DNA of 64,000 nucleotides, from contig NZ_LMUI01000030.1 of the NCBI RefSeq assembly GCF_009765995.1, positions 124,001-188,000 of the forward strand. The letters are read 5' to 3'. Position 1 is the first letter of the stretch. Every line of letters starts with the position of its first letter. This document shows positions 1 through 8,476 of the stretch, in pieces. This DNA is from Methylocapsa sp. S129. Lineage in GTDB: Bacteria; Pseudomonadota; Alphaproteobacteria; Rhizobiales; Beijerinckiaceae. Under the pieces are notes generated by a model, which was given only the letters and a program-made list of their open reading frames with translations, had not been told where the DNA came from and did not search any database. Made by a program: the position numbers and the translations under genes.

Positions 1-105
1 ACGGATCAATTCGGCTTCGGTCGCCTGATCGACCGCGTTGAGGCGATCGGGCCGATTGAGCGTGACGCGCGCGATATGGTCCTGAACTGTGAATTCGACG
101 CTCAT
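1..105 (-). CDS. Enoyl-CoA hydratase/isomerase family protein, N-terminal part only
   Basis: Thirty-five codons are visible before the window edge, starting at an ATG at 105. The peptide has the crotonase N-terminal pattern, a short beta strand followed by an ARVTLNRPDRLNA motif, which begins most enoyl-CoA hydratases. The family hydrates or isomerises acyl-CoA double bonds. The start overlaps the stop of the upstream CoA-transferase gene as ATGA (102-105), so the two are probably translationally coupled and act on the same acyl-CoA intermediate. The oxyanion-hole and catalytic glutamate region lies outside the window, so the exact reaction cannot be judged. Confidence 0.8.
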   Translation of the reverse strand, partial: MSVEFTVQDHIARVTLNRPDRLNAVDQATEAELIR

Positions 106-1292
106 GCGACGACGCCCGCGGTTCTGAGCGCCGCGATGCGCTCGGCGGGATAGCCCGCCTCAGTGAGGATCGCCTCGCCATCGGCGCCGAGCTTGGGCGG
201 CGGGCGTCGGATCTGGAAGGCGCTCGCCTCCATGCTGAGCGGCGTGCCGATCAGCGGCATCGATTTGGCGCCGCCATTGAGCGTCACGACGGTTCCGTTC
301 GTCTTGGTCTGCTCATGTCCAAGCGCCTCAGCCAGCGTCAGGACTGGCGCGCACAGCAAATCCTGCTCGTCGAGCCGCGCCAGCCAATGCTGCGTGGTGT
401 TCGATGCGAACCGTTCGCGAAACATCGCCTGGAGTTCGGGTTTGTGGTCGACCTGGTCTTGGAAGGTCGCATAGCGCGCGTCAGCGGAAAGATCGGGCAG
501 ATCAAGCGCCTTGCAAATATCCTGCAAGGGATTGGTCTTGAACGCGCCGACCAGCACGATCGCGCCGTCGGTCGTCTCGAAACCGCCGGTCAGGGGATAG
601 GAGCCCCAACTGAAATGCTGTCCGCGCTGCAGCCACATCGCCGCTTCCTGCATCTGCATGGCGAGCATCGATTCGAACAGCGAGACGGCGACCTGCTGAC
701 CGCGGCCGGTCTTGGCGCGCTGCAGCAGCGCGAGAAGGATCGCCTGCACGAGATGCATGCCGGCGGTATAGTCGCAGAGCGAAGTGGCGTAGACGGTGAG
801 CGGCTCCCCATCGTTGCATTTGCGCCGCATCACGCCCGAAAGGGCTTGAGCAAGAATGTCCTGGCCGCCCTTGTAAGCGAGCGGCCCGCTCTGCCCGAAG
901 CCGGAGCCGAAGGCGCAGATGATCCGGGGGTTGATCTTGGCGAGTTCTTCATAGCCGAAGCCCATCCGCTCCATCACGCCGGCGCGGAAATTGTTGACGA
1001 CGATGTCGGCGTCGCGCACGAGATCATAGATGATCGCTTTGCCGTCGGGTTTGCGCAGATCGAGCGCGATCGAGCGCTTGTTGCGGTTGAGGCTGCGGAA
1101 AACCGGGTTGTCGAAGCCGTCGGGATCATTGGGCAGAGACGAGCGCGACAGATCGCCCGCGCCCGGCCGTTCGATCTTGACGACATCCGCGCCGTAGTCG
1201 GCGAGCACCTGCGTCGCGCTCGGGCCCAGCATCACCTGGGTGAAATCGATGACGCGAACGCCCGATAGCGGCTGCGCGGAAGAATCTTGCAT
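102..1292 (-). CDS. CaiB/BaiF (class III) CoA-transferase
   Basis: The protein is about 396 residues, the usual length for formyl-CoA transferase-like enzymes, which move CoA between carboxylic acids through an aspartyl-CoA thioester. The N-terminal GVRVIDFTQVMLGP strand, the ADVVKIERPGAGD motif and a CDYTAGMH stretch carrying the expected catalytic aspartate (near residue 170) support the family. I chose the ATG at 1292 because AAGGGA lies about 8 nt upstream; an in-frame TTG at 1298 is less likely. It sits 12 nt after the FAD-oxidoreductase gene and overlaps the enoyl-CoA hydratase start by ATGA. Context suggests activation of an imported organic acid to its CoA ester. The substrate is not determinable. 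Confidence 0.88.
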   Translation of the reverse strand: MQDSSAQPLSGVRVIDFTQVMLGPSATQVLADYGADVVKIERPGAGDLSRSSLPNDPDGFDNPVFRSLNRNKRSIALDLRKPDGKAIIYDLVRDADIVVNNFRAGVMERMGFGYEELAKINPRIICAFGSGFGQSGPLAYKGGQDILAQALSGVMRRKCNDGEPLTVYATSLCDYTAGMHLVQAILLALLQRAKTGRGQQVAVSLFESMLAMQMQEAAMWLQRGQHFSWGSYPLTGGFETTDGAIVLVGAFKTNPLQDICKALDLPDLSADARYATFQDQVDHKPELQAMFRERFASNTTQHWLARLDEQDLLCAPVLTLAEALGHEQTKTNGTVVTLNGGAKSMPLIGTPLSMEASAFQIRRPPPKLGADGEAILTEAGYPAERIAALRTAGVVA

Positions 1293-1304
1293 GAACAAAT
1301 CCCT

Positions 1305-2657
1305 TTATTCGGCGGCGATCGAGACGAGCGCATTCGAGGCGGGCCGATCGCCGGGATCGGCGCCCTGCGCGCGCAGCTTCGCCTGCAGTTTGGCGACATC
1401 GACGCGATCGACTCCGACATTGGCGTCGAGCGCGAGGGCGGCGGCGACGCCCGCCGCCTCGCCCATCGCCATGCAGGGCGGAATCTCGCGCGAGCTGCGC
1501 TGCGCCGACGAGGTCGCCGAATAATGCCGGCCGGCGACCAGCAATTGGCCGACATCGCGCGGCAGCATGGTGCGGTAGGGATAATAATAATCGCGGCCGC
1601 GCGCGACGCTGTCGGGGAAATGCCGCCGCTGCGCCACGTCTTCCTTACTCATGACATAAACGCCGTCGAGCAGGCGCGTCTGGCGGATGCCGATCTGCGG
1701 CGCGACATCGACCACGAAGGCCTGCTCGAATCCGGGCAGCTTTTCGCGCACGAAGGCGACAAGCGCCGCGATGCGTTCGCGCCCCAGGAAATCGGCGCGG
1801 GTAAGATCCTCGACGCTGATTCCGTCAAGACCCGCCATATGCGGGCAATTGCACCAGACGATGCCGGGCAGCGGCGTCTTCAGCCACCATTTGTCCCACG
1901 AACCCGCCATGATCTTCTTGGCCTCGCGGTCGATCGCATTGAAGGCGGCGGGCTGCTCATATTCGAAGCGCTCGGCTTCTTCAGTGTCGACGCCGCCAAG
2001 GCGGAACACGGTGGTCACGATATAGGAGCCGTGGCTGAACGGCGCGCCGGCCGAAGCGGCGACGTCGAGATCGCCGCTGGCGTCGACGACAATCTTGCCC
2101 ATGATCGCCTGACGTCCGCTCTTCGTCTCGCAGACGACGCCGGTGATGCGGCCGTCCTCGACGATCGCGCGGGAGAACCAGCTATGCAGCCTGAGATCGA
2201 CCTTGGCCTCGCCGACCATCGCATTGGCGACGCGCTTGTAGCCGTCCGGGTCGAAGGCGGCGGCGTAGCAGATCGGTTGCGGCTTGACGTGCGAATGAAA
2301 GTCGAACACGCCCCAGCGCGACCATTTGCGGTACAGAGCCGGATCGGAACGGCGCTCGGATTCGGGCGGCACGACGCACAGGCCGATGCGCTCCATGCGG
2401 TCGATCATCTCGCCGCACAGGCCGCGCACGCTGATCTCCTCGCCATTGCACATATCGTCGAGCACGAGGACCATGCCGCCCGAGGCGAGGCCGCCGAGAT
2501 AGGCGTAACGCTCGACCAACGCGACGGAAAGGCCGTTGCGTGCGCCGGCGACCGCCGCGGCGATGCCCGCCGGGCCGCCGCCGACGACGACAAGATCGGC
2601 GCGGCGCACGACGGGAATCTCGCCCGCAGGCTCGATGATGCGATCGAGGTTAGCCAT
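1305..2657 (-). CDS. FAD-dependent oxidoreductase (FAD_oxidored family)
   Basis: A 450-residue flavoprotein. A Rossmann dinucleotide-binding loop (VVVGGGPAGIAAA, about residues 23-35) is followed by an acidic strand end (LVERYAYLGG), the classic FAD-ADP contact. The YLGGLASGGMV segment and a late VAGRHYSATSSAQRSSREI motif are typical of the PF12831-type oxidoreductases that resemble fumarate-reductase flavoproteins. No signal peptide is seen, so it is probably cytosolic. The start has a good AGGAG 7 nt upstream. It lies downstream of the NitT/TauT-type importer genes and upstream of the CoA transferase, so it may oxidise or dehydrogenate the imported compound before thioesterification. Substrate unknown. 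Confidence 0.82.
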   Translation of the reverse strand: MANLDRIIEPAGEIPVVRRADLVVVGGGPAGIAAAVAGARNGLSVALVERYAYLGGLASGGMVLVLDDMCNGEEISVRGLCGEMIDRMERIGLCVVPPESERRSDPALYRKWSRWGVFDFHSHVKPQPICYAAAFDPDGYKRVANAMVGEAKVDLRLHSWFSRAIVEDGRITGVVCETKSGRQAIMGKIVVDASGDLDVAASAGAPFSHGSYIVTTVFRLGGVDTEEAERFEYEQPAAFNAIDREAKKIMAGSWDKWWLKTPLPGIVWCNCPHMAGLDGISVEDLTRADFLGRERIAALVAFVREKLPGFEQAFVVDVAPQIGIRQTRLLDGVYVMSKEDVAQRRHFPDSVARGRDYYYPYRTMLPRDVGQLLVAGRHYSATSSAQRSSREIPPCMAMGEAAGVAAALALDANVGVDRVDVAKLQAKLRAQGADPGDRPASNALVSIAAE

Positions 2658-2690
2658 GGAGAACTCCTGGGTAGAGCGAGAATGTTTGGG

Positions 2691-3545
2691 TCATCCGGTC
2701 TGCGACACATTCCATTTGAGGAAATAGCGTTCGAGCCAGGAGATCACGCCGAAGAAGGTCGCCGAGAAGAGCGAGCCGACGACGATGGTCGCGTAGAGCA
2801 AGGCGGAATCGAAATTGTAGGTCGCCTGGATGATCAGCGCGCCAATGCCCGTCGTCGCGCCGATCCATTCGCCGACGATGGCGCCGATCACCGAGGTCGC
2901 AGCGGCGATCTTGAGGGCCGAGAACAGATAGGGCAGCGAGCTCTTGAGCCGCAACTTGAAGAAGATTTCGCTCGATGAAGCCGAGAGAATGCGCATCAGC
3001 TCCATCTGCTGCGGGCTGACGGCGCGCAGGCCGCGCGTCATATTGACCAGCGTCGGGAAGAAGCAGATGAGCGCGGCGATCGCGACCTTCGCCTCCATGC
3101 CATTGCCGAGCAGCAGCACCAGAATCGGCGCATAGGCCATCACCGGAATGGTGTGGACCATGACGGCGATCGGGAAGAACGCTTCCTCGGCCGTGCGCTG
3201 ATGGACGAAAACCGTGGCGAGGAGGATCGCCGCGCTATTGCCGATCAGGAAGCCGGCGATCGCCTCCACCGCTGTGGGCGCGAGATTGGCGATCAGCAAT
3301 CCGAATTTGTCGTAAAGCGTCGCCGCCACAGCCGTCGGCGCCGGCGCAATGAACGGCCTGATGTGAAAGAAGACGACGCTGACCTCCCACAGGAGCAGCA
3401 GCAGGATCGCCGCGCCAAGCGGCAGCAGCCGACGCCGCCACGCCGATAGCCGCGCGGCGGCTGCAAATTGCGCCCGCGCGGAATCGTCCGAGGCGAAGAC
3501 CTCGCTCGTATTCGACGATGACAGCGCGGGCGCGGACATCAGCAT
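2691..3545 (-). CDS. ABC transporter permease, NitT/TauT (SsuC/TauC) type
   Basis: A 284-residue inner-membrane protein with an N-terminal cytoplasmic stretch, a first helix near residues 40-55 and about six helices in all. The EAA loop typical of binding-protein-dependent permeases is visible around ALICFFPTLVNMTRGL followed by the helical SASSSEIFFKLRLKSSLPYLF segment. Two starts are possible: ATG at 3545 overlaps the ATPase stop by 7 nt, and ATG at 3539 overlaps it by 1 nt (TGATG). Either implies coupling to the ATPase gene upstream. Relatives import sulfonates, nitrate, taurine, aromatic acids or pyrimidine precursors, so the substrate is open. Confidence 0.88.
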   Translation of the reverse strand: MLMSAPALSSSNTSEVFASDDSARAQFAAAARLSAWRRRLLPLGAAILLLLLWEVSVVFFHIRPFIAPAPTAVAATLYDKFGLLIANLAPTAVEAIAGFLIGNSAAILLATVFVHQRTAEEAFFPIAVMVHTIPVMAYAPILVLLLGNGMEAKVAIAALICFFPTLVNMTRGLRAVSPQQMELMRILSASSSEIFFKLRLKSSLPYLFSALKIAAATSVIGAIVGEWIGATTGIGALIIQATYNFDSALLYATIVVGSLFSATFFGVISWLERYFLKWNVSQTG

Positions 3546-4351
3546 GTCTCCAGCACGCGGCGCAGATGCGCGGCGAGTTCGACGAATTGCGGCGTATCGC
3601 GCATGGCGATGCGGCGCGGGTTGGGCAGCGGCACGGGAACGATCTCGCGAACCCGGCCCGGCCGCGCGGCCATCAGCAACACCTGTTGGCCGAGGAAGGC
3701 GGCCTCGTAAATCGAATGGGTGACGAACAGGATGGTTGCGCCGGTGTTCTCCCAGACGCGAAGCAGCTCCTCATTGAGCCGGTCGCGCGTGATTTCGTCG
3801 AGCGCGCCGAAGGGCTCATCCATGAGGAGAAGCTTGGGATCGTTGACGAGCGCGCGGGCGATCGCGACGCGCTGGCGCATGCCGCCCGACAATTCGTGCG
3901 GATAGGCTTTTTCCCAGCCGGACAGACCAACGAGGGCGAGAAGTTCGCGCGGATCGCGGGCGCCGCGCCGCTTGCCGCCGCCCCCGACTTCGAGCGGCAG
4001 TTCGACATTTTCGAGCGCATTGCGCCAGGCCAGCAGCGAGGCGTCCTGGAAGACGAAACCGATGTCGCGCGCGGCGCGCGCCGCGGCGGCCGAGGTCCCC
4101 AGCACCTCGACCTCTCCAGACGTCGCCGGGATGAGATCGGAGACGACGCGCAACAAGGTCGATTTTCCGCAACCCGAAGGACCGAGAAGCGTCAGGAATC
4201 CGCCGCGCGGGATCGACAGGCTGACCCGTTCCAGCGCCGTCGTCACGCCGCGCTCGGTCGTGAAACGCACGGTCACCTCGCGCAAACGAACCGCCGCCCC
4301 ATCGTCGAGGGCTGGCGCCGGTGGCACGCGATCCAGCGCGATTTGCGACAT
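3539..4351 (-). CDS. ABC transporter ATP-binding protein, NitT/TauT (SsuB/TauB) type
   Basis: A 270-residue nucleotide-binding subunit. It has a complete Walker A (GPSGCGKST, about residue 59), the signature LSGGMRQR, Walker B LLLMDEPFGALDE and a switch histidine in FVTHSIYEA. The order and spacing match SsuB/TauB proteins, which energise import of small anions and heteroatom-containing acids. It is encoded between the binding protein (12 nt gap) and the permease (overlap), so the three make one importer. All catalytic residues are intact. Confidence 0.92.
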   Translation of the reverse strand: MSQIALDRVPPAPALDDGAAVRLREVTVRFTTERGVTTALERVSLSIPRGGFLTLLGPSGCGKSTLLRVVSDLIPATSGEVEVLGTSAAAARAARDIGFVFQDASLLAWRNALENVELPLEVGGGGKRRGARDPRELLALVGLSGWEKAYPHELSGGMRQRVAIARALVNDPKLLLMDEPFGALDEITRDRLNEELLRVWENTGATILFVTHSIYEAAFLGQQVLLMAARPGRVREIVPVPLPNPRRIAMRDTPQFVELAAHLRRVLETC

Positions 4352-4363
4352 GACGTTCGCTCC

Positions 4364-5401
4364 TCAGCCGATCTTCGGCCGGTCCTTTTCGGTCATTTCG
4401 AGGATTTTCGTCGTGATGACCTGATCGAGCCTGGGCTTGCCGGCCTGGAATTGTTTGAGCGCATCATTCAGGTCGATTTGCTCCTGCCAGACCGCCGGAT
4501 CGAAACTGCCCCAGCCATAGGTCTTGGTGCGCTCGGTGAACTCGACATCCATCATGATCGGTGCGGCGGCTAGTTCGTCGGCGCGCACCAGATTGGGATA
4601 TTCCTGGATCAAGAGATCGACGGCCTTCTCGGGATTGGCCTTGGCGTAGGCCCAGCCGCGGCCCGCCGCGCGAAGGAAGCCGGCCAGCGCGTCGGGCTTG
4701 GCGTTCAGAAAATCCATCGTCGTGTAATAGGGCAGCCCGTAGAGGCGCACGCCCTGATCCCACATGCGCATGGTGACGTAGTCCGGGCCGAGAACTTTCA
4801 GCGCGGTCGTATTGGTGCGCCAACCCGCGATCGCATCGACCTGGCCGGTGAGCAGCGGCGTCATGTCGGAGCCGACGATCACCTTCTGCACCTTGTCCTC
4901 AGGAATGGCGTTCTTGCGCAGCAGCGCGGTCAGCAAGATCTGTCCGGTCGCCTGGACGCCGATCTTGCGGCCGATCATGTCTTGGGGCGTGTGGATCGGC
5001 GCCGCCGGCAGCGAAAAATAGCAATAGGGGTGCTGCTGCGCGCCGACCGCGAAGCAGACGATCGGAATGCTCTGCGACGCCGCGAGCATCAGCGAGGGGC
5101 TCGAGGAGACCTGGCCGACCTCGTAGCGCCCCGAGGCGACGATCGCGACGCCGTCGATGTTGGGTCCGCCCGCCTGGATGGCGAAATCGATGTTCTCTTC
5201 GCTGAAATAGCCGAGCCGCTTGGCGACGACCTCGCCGATCTGGTTGCCGCCGGTGATCCAGCCCAGTTGCATGTTAACCGTCTGGGCGCCGGTCTTGGCG
5301 CGGGCCCGCGCGCCGATCGCCAGGGGAAGCGCGGCGCCGGCGACAATCGCCGCCCCGCCCTTGAGCAAGCCGCGCCGCGTCGCAAAAAGCGTCTTCGTCA
5401 T
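4364..5401 (-). CDS. ABC transporter substrate-binding protein, NMT1/SsuA-like
   Basis: A 345-residue periplasmic binding protein that begins with a twin-arginine-like leader (RRGLLKGG) and a hydrophobic stretch ending at ARA, consistent with Tat or Sec export. The mature part begins with a MQLGWITGGNQIGEV strand, resembling NMT1/SsuA proteins that bind thiamine precursors, sulfonates, nitrate or aromatic acids. It is the first gene of the leftward operon that ends with CoA-transferase and enoyl-CoA hydratase genes. The operon faces a LysR gene across 139 nt, the usual arrangement for an inducible catabolic module. Ligand unknown. Confidence 0.87.
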   Translation of the reverse strand: MTKTLFATRRGLLKGGAAIVAGAALPLAIGARARAKTGAQTVNMQLGWITGGNQIGEVVAKRLGYFSEENIDFAIQAGGPNIDGVAIVASGRYEVGQVSSSPSLMLAASQSIPIVCFAVGAQQHPYCYFSLPAAPIHTPQDMIGRKIGVQATGQILLTALLRKNAIPEDKVQKVIVGSDMTPLLTGQVDAIAGWRTNTTALKVLGPDYVTMRMWDQGVRLYGLPYYTTMDFLNAKPDALAGFLRAAGRGWAYAKANPEKAVDLLIQEYPNLVRADELAAAPIMMDVEFTERTKTYGWGSFDPAVWQEQIDLNDALKQFQAGKPRLDQVITTKILEMTEKDRPKIG

Positions 5402-5465
5402 GGTTTTTGCTCCCCTTGCGCGCCGCCAGCGGCGGGACGCCTTCTTTCAGTAGCGGAGGCCGAGC

Positions 5466-5480
5466 GCTCTTGGGAAGAGC
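5466..5480. promoter_or_regulatory. Inverted repeat GCTCTT-GGG-AAGAGC in the divergent promoter region
   Basis: A perfect 6-bp inverted repeat with a 3-nt spacer lies 65 nt upstream of the binding-protein start and 60 nt upstream of the LysR-gene start. Its position suits an operator for the adjacent LysR-type regulator, although it lacks the canonical T-N11-A form. Function is inferred from position only. Confidence 0.35.
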
Positions 5481-5540
5481 AGAGATTCGTGATAGGCGCT
5501 GCCTTTTCGGCATCGCCGCCGTTTCGGGACAGGCTCCGCC

Positions 5541-6470
5541 ATGCATGCCGTCGTTCTGAGCTATCTCGACCAGGTCGCGCGCGTCGGGTCGATCCGCCGC
5601 GCCGCCGAAAAACTTAATATCGCCTCCTCCGCGGTCAATCGCCAAATCCTCAAACTGGAGGCGGAGATCGGCGTGCCGCTTTTCGAGCGCCGCGGCAATG
5701 GCGTCAGGCTGACGCCGGCCGGCGAGCAATTGCTGCGCCATACCCGCAATACGCTCGCCGAATGGCGGCGCACGCGCTCGGAAATCGCGGCGATTTCGGG
5801 CGATATCCGCGGCGAAGTGCGGGTTACCGCGATTCCTTCGCTGCTCGTTCGCGTCGTTCCGCGTGCGATCGCAGCGATTGCGGCGCGCTATCCGAACATT
5901 TCCTTCCGCGTCATCGACGCCGACCCCGCCGAACATGTCGAGGAAATGCGCGCCGCGCGGCCCGACATCGCCCTCATCTTCATCGACAAACGGCATCGCC
6001 AATACGAGATCGCGGCGCGCCTGCGCACCGCGCTCGGCGCCATCATGCGCGCCGACCATCCGCTCGCCGACGCCAGGCAGGTCAGTCTCACCGATTGCGC
6101 CGCCTATCCCGTCATCATGCTGTCCGACGCCTGGCTGCTCGACGCGGCGTCGGAGACCGAATTCATCCATAGCGGCGCGCAATTTTCCGCCCGCGTCACG
6201 TCGAATTCGCTGAGCGTGATGAAAGACATGATCAGGGCGGGGCTTGGCGTCGGGTTTTTCACGCCTGCCGGCTTTGTCGACGAGATCGCGCGCGGCGAAC
6301 TCGTTCACGTCCCCCTTGCCGAGCCCAGACTTGCGGAAAGCGAGATCGGGCTCTTCGTGCACCGGGTCCGCTCCGCCGCCCATCATATCAGCATCGTCGC
6401 CGACGAATTGAAGCGCGAGTTCAACTCCCTGGAGGAGGAAATCCGATCGATCCCGCGCCGCCAGGCGTAG
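5541..6470 (+). CDS. LysR-family transcriptional regulator
   Basis: A 309-residue regulator. The N-terminal winged helix-turn-helix (about residues 4-65) carries the conserved SIRRAAEKLNIASSAVNRQILKLE pattern and the LFERRGNGVRLTPAGE wing. A linker helix and a periplasmic-binding-protein-like effector domain follow. It is transcribed away from the NitT/TauT-type importer operon, so it most likely controls that operon in response to the imported compound or its CoA ester. A perfect inverted repeat lies between the two starts. Effector unknown. Confidence 0.9.
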   Translation: MHAVVLSYLDQVARVGSIRRAAEKLNIASSAVNRQILKLEAEIGVPLFERRGNGVRLTPAGEQLLRHTRNTLAEWRRTRSEIAAISGDIRGEVRVTAIPSLLVRVVPRAIAAIAARYPNISFRVIDADPAEHVEEMRAARPDIALIFIDKRHRQYEIAARLRTALGAIMRADHPLADARQVSLTDCAAYPVIMLSDAWLLDAASETEFIHSGAQFSARVTSNSLSVMKDMIRAGLGVGFFTPAGFVDEIARGELVHVPLAEPRLAESEIGLFVHRVRSAAHHISIVADELKREFNSLEEEIRSIPRRQA

Positions 6471-6634
6471 GTGGTTCGCGAGCATTGCCTCCGCCCACGA
6501 GCGGCGGCCAGTTTGCGCCCGTCATCGTCTTCGAACCCTCTTCAGTCAACGCCAAATGCGATCACAAGAGCGCCTACGGAATGTCGTTTCACAGCCTTCC
6601 GGCCAACGCCGATGCTTTTTTGAACATAATTATT

Positions 6635-6646
6635 GACTGATCAGTC
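6635..6646. promoter_or_regulatory. Perfect 12-bp palindrome GACTGATCAGTC, candidate TetR operator
   Basis: This palindrome lies 40 nt upstream of the TetR-gene ATG. Sites of the form TTGACTGATCAGTC are typical of AcrR/TetR-family autorepressors. A TTGACT hexamer (6633-6638) overlaps it and a TAGATT hexamer lies 17 nt downstream (6656-6661), so the palindrome could cover the -35 element of the promoter. Function is inferred from position and family habit. Confidence 0.55.
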
Positions 6647-6685
6647 GCTCTATCATAGATTCAAGATAGCGTTAGGTTGACGGGC

Positions 6686-7252
6686 ATGGCGAGACCGAAA
6701 AGCGGGGACAAGCGGGATGCGATCATAGCGGCGGCGATCCGCGTGATCGCCGCCCAGGGGCTGAGCGCGCCAACGGCGCTTATCGCCAAGGAAGCAGGCG
6801 TCTCCAATGGGTCGCTATTCACCTATTTCGAGACGAAGGCCGATTTGATGAACCGGCTCTACGTCGCGCTCAAGATGGAGATGGGCGCGGCCGCCTTGGA
6901 TGGAATTCCGACCGAGAGCGACATTCGCGAGCAGGCGCTCCATATGTGGTCCCATTGGCTGCGCTGGGCGACGGCCTGCCCCGAGAAGCGCCGGACGCTC
7001 GCGCATCTGGGCGTGTCGGACGATATCACTCCGGAAAGTCATCAGACCGGGCGCCAGACGATGGCTGGCATCGCAAAGCTTGTGGAGCGCAGCCGTGAGA
7101 ATGGGCCCATGCGCGATGCGCCGCTAGGATTCGTCGTCGCCCTGATGAGCGCGATGGCGGACGCGACGATCGACTTCATGCTCCATGACCCAGCCCAAGC
7201 GGAGAAGCATGGCGCGGCTGCGTTCGATGCTCTCTGGCGAATGGTCGCCTAA
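6686..7252 (+). CDS. TetR/AcrR-family transcriptional regulator
   Basis: A repressor of about 188 residues. The N-terminal helix-turn-helix is clear: a helix with RDAIIAAAIRVIAAQGL, then a TALIAKEAGVSNGSLFTYFETKADLMNRLY recognition region, the hallmark of TetR proteins. The helical C-terminal half would bind a ligand and dimerise. I chose the ATG at 6686; an in-frame TTG at 6677 is possible but has no better ribosome site. The SDR gene starts 50 nt downstream on the same strand and is probably in the same regulon. A 12-bp palindrome upstream suggests autoregulation. Confidence 0.9.
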   Translation: MARPKSGDKRDAIIAAAIRVIAAQGLSAPTALIAKEAGVSNGSLFTYFETKADLMNRLYVALKMEMGAAALDGIPTESDIREQALHMWSHWLRWATACPEKRRTLAHLGVSDDITPESHQTGRQTMAGIAKLVERSRENGPMRDAPLGFVVALMSAMADATIDFMLHDPAQAEKHGAAAFDALWRMVA

Positions 7253-7302
7253 ATTTTTGCCCGCGAATGACCGACTAGACAGACAATAAAGTGGAGAGAT
7301 AT

Positions 7303-8247
7303 GTGCCGGAGACTGGTTTAAACAACGCGTCAATTCGCAAGGCGTATATCATCACCGGACCGACCTCCGGCATCGGACGTTGTACGGCGCTGGAGCTGGC
7401 CAAGCACGGCGACATCGTGCTGGTCGGGCGAGATCGCCGAAAGCTCGACGAGGCGCAGAAGGCCATCGGGCAAAAAGGACAGCACGCGGTTTCCGTCGTG
7501 TGCGACTTGTCTGATCCTGCGAGCGTGGCGCGCGCGGCTGCCGAGATCATCGCGCTCAATCTTCCGATCGCCGGCCTGCTCAACAACGCGGGCGTCATGC
7601 AGACGCGCGCAACGAAGAATGCGCTGGGCTGGGACATGACGTTCGCAACGAACCATCTCGGCCCGTTCGCGCTGACGGAGGCGCTCGCGCCGCACCTCCC
7701 CGACGGCGCCAATGTCGTCTTCGTCGCCTCGGCCGTAGAAAATCCGGAACACAAACCCGCCAAAACCTTCGGCTTCCGCGGAGGCCGCTATATCTCCGCG
7801 GAGGCGAGCGTGCGCGGCGAGTGGAAACCGGGCGGCTCCAAAACGCCGGGCGCGGACGCCTACGCCACGTCGAAGCAGTGCACTCTCGCCACGGCGATGG
7901 CCTTCGCCCGCGAAACTCCGCGGCTGCGCTTCAACGCGGTCGAGCCGGGCGTAAATCCGGCCACGGGTCTTGCGCGCGATGGCGGCGCCTTCGTGCGCTT
8001 TCTGTCGAAATACATCATTCCGCTGCTCGTGCCGCTGTTCATGCCCTTCATCAAGGTTTTGAGCACGCCGAAGCGGGCCGCGCGCGTGCTCACCAAAGTC
8101 ATGATCGACGCATCGGGTCAGACCGGCGCCTATTACGACGAGGGCGGCCATCCGATGCTTGCCTCCGCGCTCGTGCGCGATCCGAAGTTCACGGATCGCG
8201 TCGTTGCCGAGACGCGCGCCTTGCTCTCGGCGATTTCCGCGAAATAG
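7303..8247 (+). CDS. Short-chain dehydrogenase/reductase (retinol/protochlorophyllide reductase-like)
   Basis: A classical SDR of about 314 residues. It has the cofactor loop TGPTSGIG, the NNAGVM motif, a catalytic serine in VFVASAVEN and a YATSK active site. The DIVLVGRDRRKLDE segment places an arginine after the second strand, typical of NADP(H) preference. Its length and a C-terminal extension after the active site resemble the retinol-dehydrogenase-like subgroup. I preferred the GTG at 7303, with GGAGAG 5 nt upstream, over the GTG at 7291. It follows the TetR gene and is likely its target. Substrate unknown, probably a carbonyl compound or alcohol. Confidence 0.87.
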   Translation: MPETGLNNASIRKAYIITGPTSGIGRCTALELAKHGDIVLVGRDRRKLDEAQKAIGQKGQHAVSVVCDLSDPASVARAAAEIIALNLPIAGLLNNAGVMQTRATKNALGWDMTFATNHLGPFALTEALAPHLPDGANVVFVASAVENPEHKPAKTFGFRGGRYISAEASVRGEWKPGGSKTPGADAYATSKQCTLATAMAFARETPRLRFNAVEPGVNPATGLARDGGAFVRFLSKYIIPLLVPLFMPFIKVLSTPKRAARVLTKVMIDASGQTGAYYDEGGHPMLASALVRDPKFTDRVVAETRALLSAISAK

Positions 8248-8476
8248 ATTCAATAAAGAGAGACCCAGCGTGACTCGCCGAGCCAGCACGCCAGACCAGG
8301 GCGCCGAAAACCGACCCGGTTGGCGCTCGCCACCGGCGCGTCTGTGGACCGCCCGAAAGCGGACGTACCTTTCGGCTCCAGAAACGGCCGGGTCGGGTGG
8401 ATTCTCGCCGTTGGCCTCATCCTCCATCCATTATCGTCACGCAGGGATCGACCAATGGACTCGGACCCGCAAACCA

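Noticed and set aside
315-3449. Long open frames on the plus strand opposite the CoA-transferase, FAD oxidoreductase and permease genes
   Set aside because: They are antisense to well-supported genes, have no recognised motifs and arise from the strong third-position GC bias.
5274-6485. A 403-codon minus-strand frame opposite the LysR gene
   Set aside because: Composition is charged low-complexity antisense of the helix-turn-helix protein; no ribosome site or domain.
6633-6656. TTGACT (6633-6638) with TATCAT (6651-6656) as a sigma-70 promoter
   Set aside because: The spacer is only 12 nt; TAGATT at 6656-6661 with a 17-nt spacer is a better though weak alternative.
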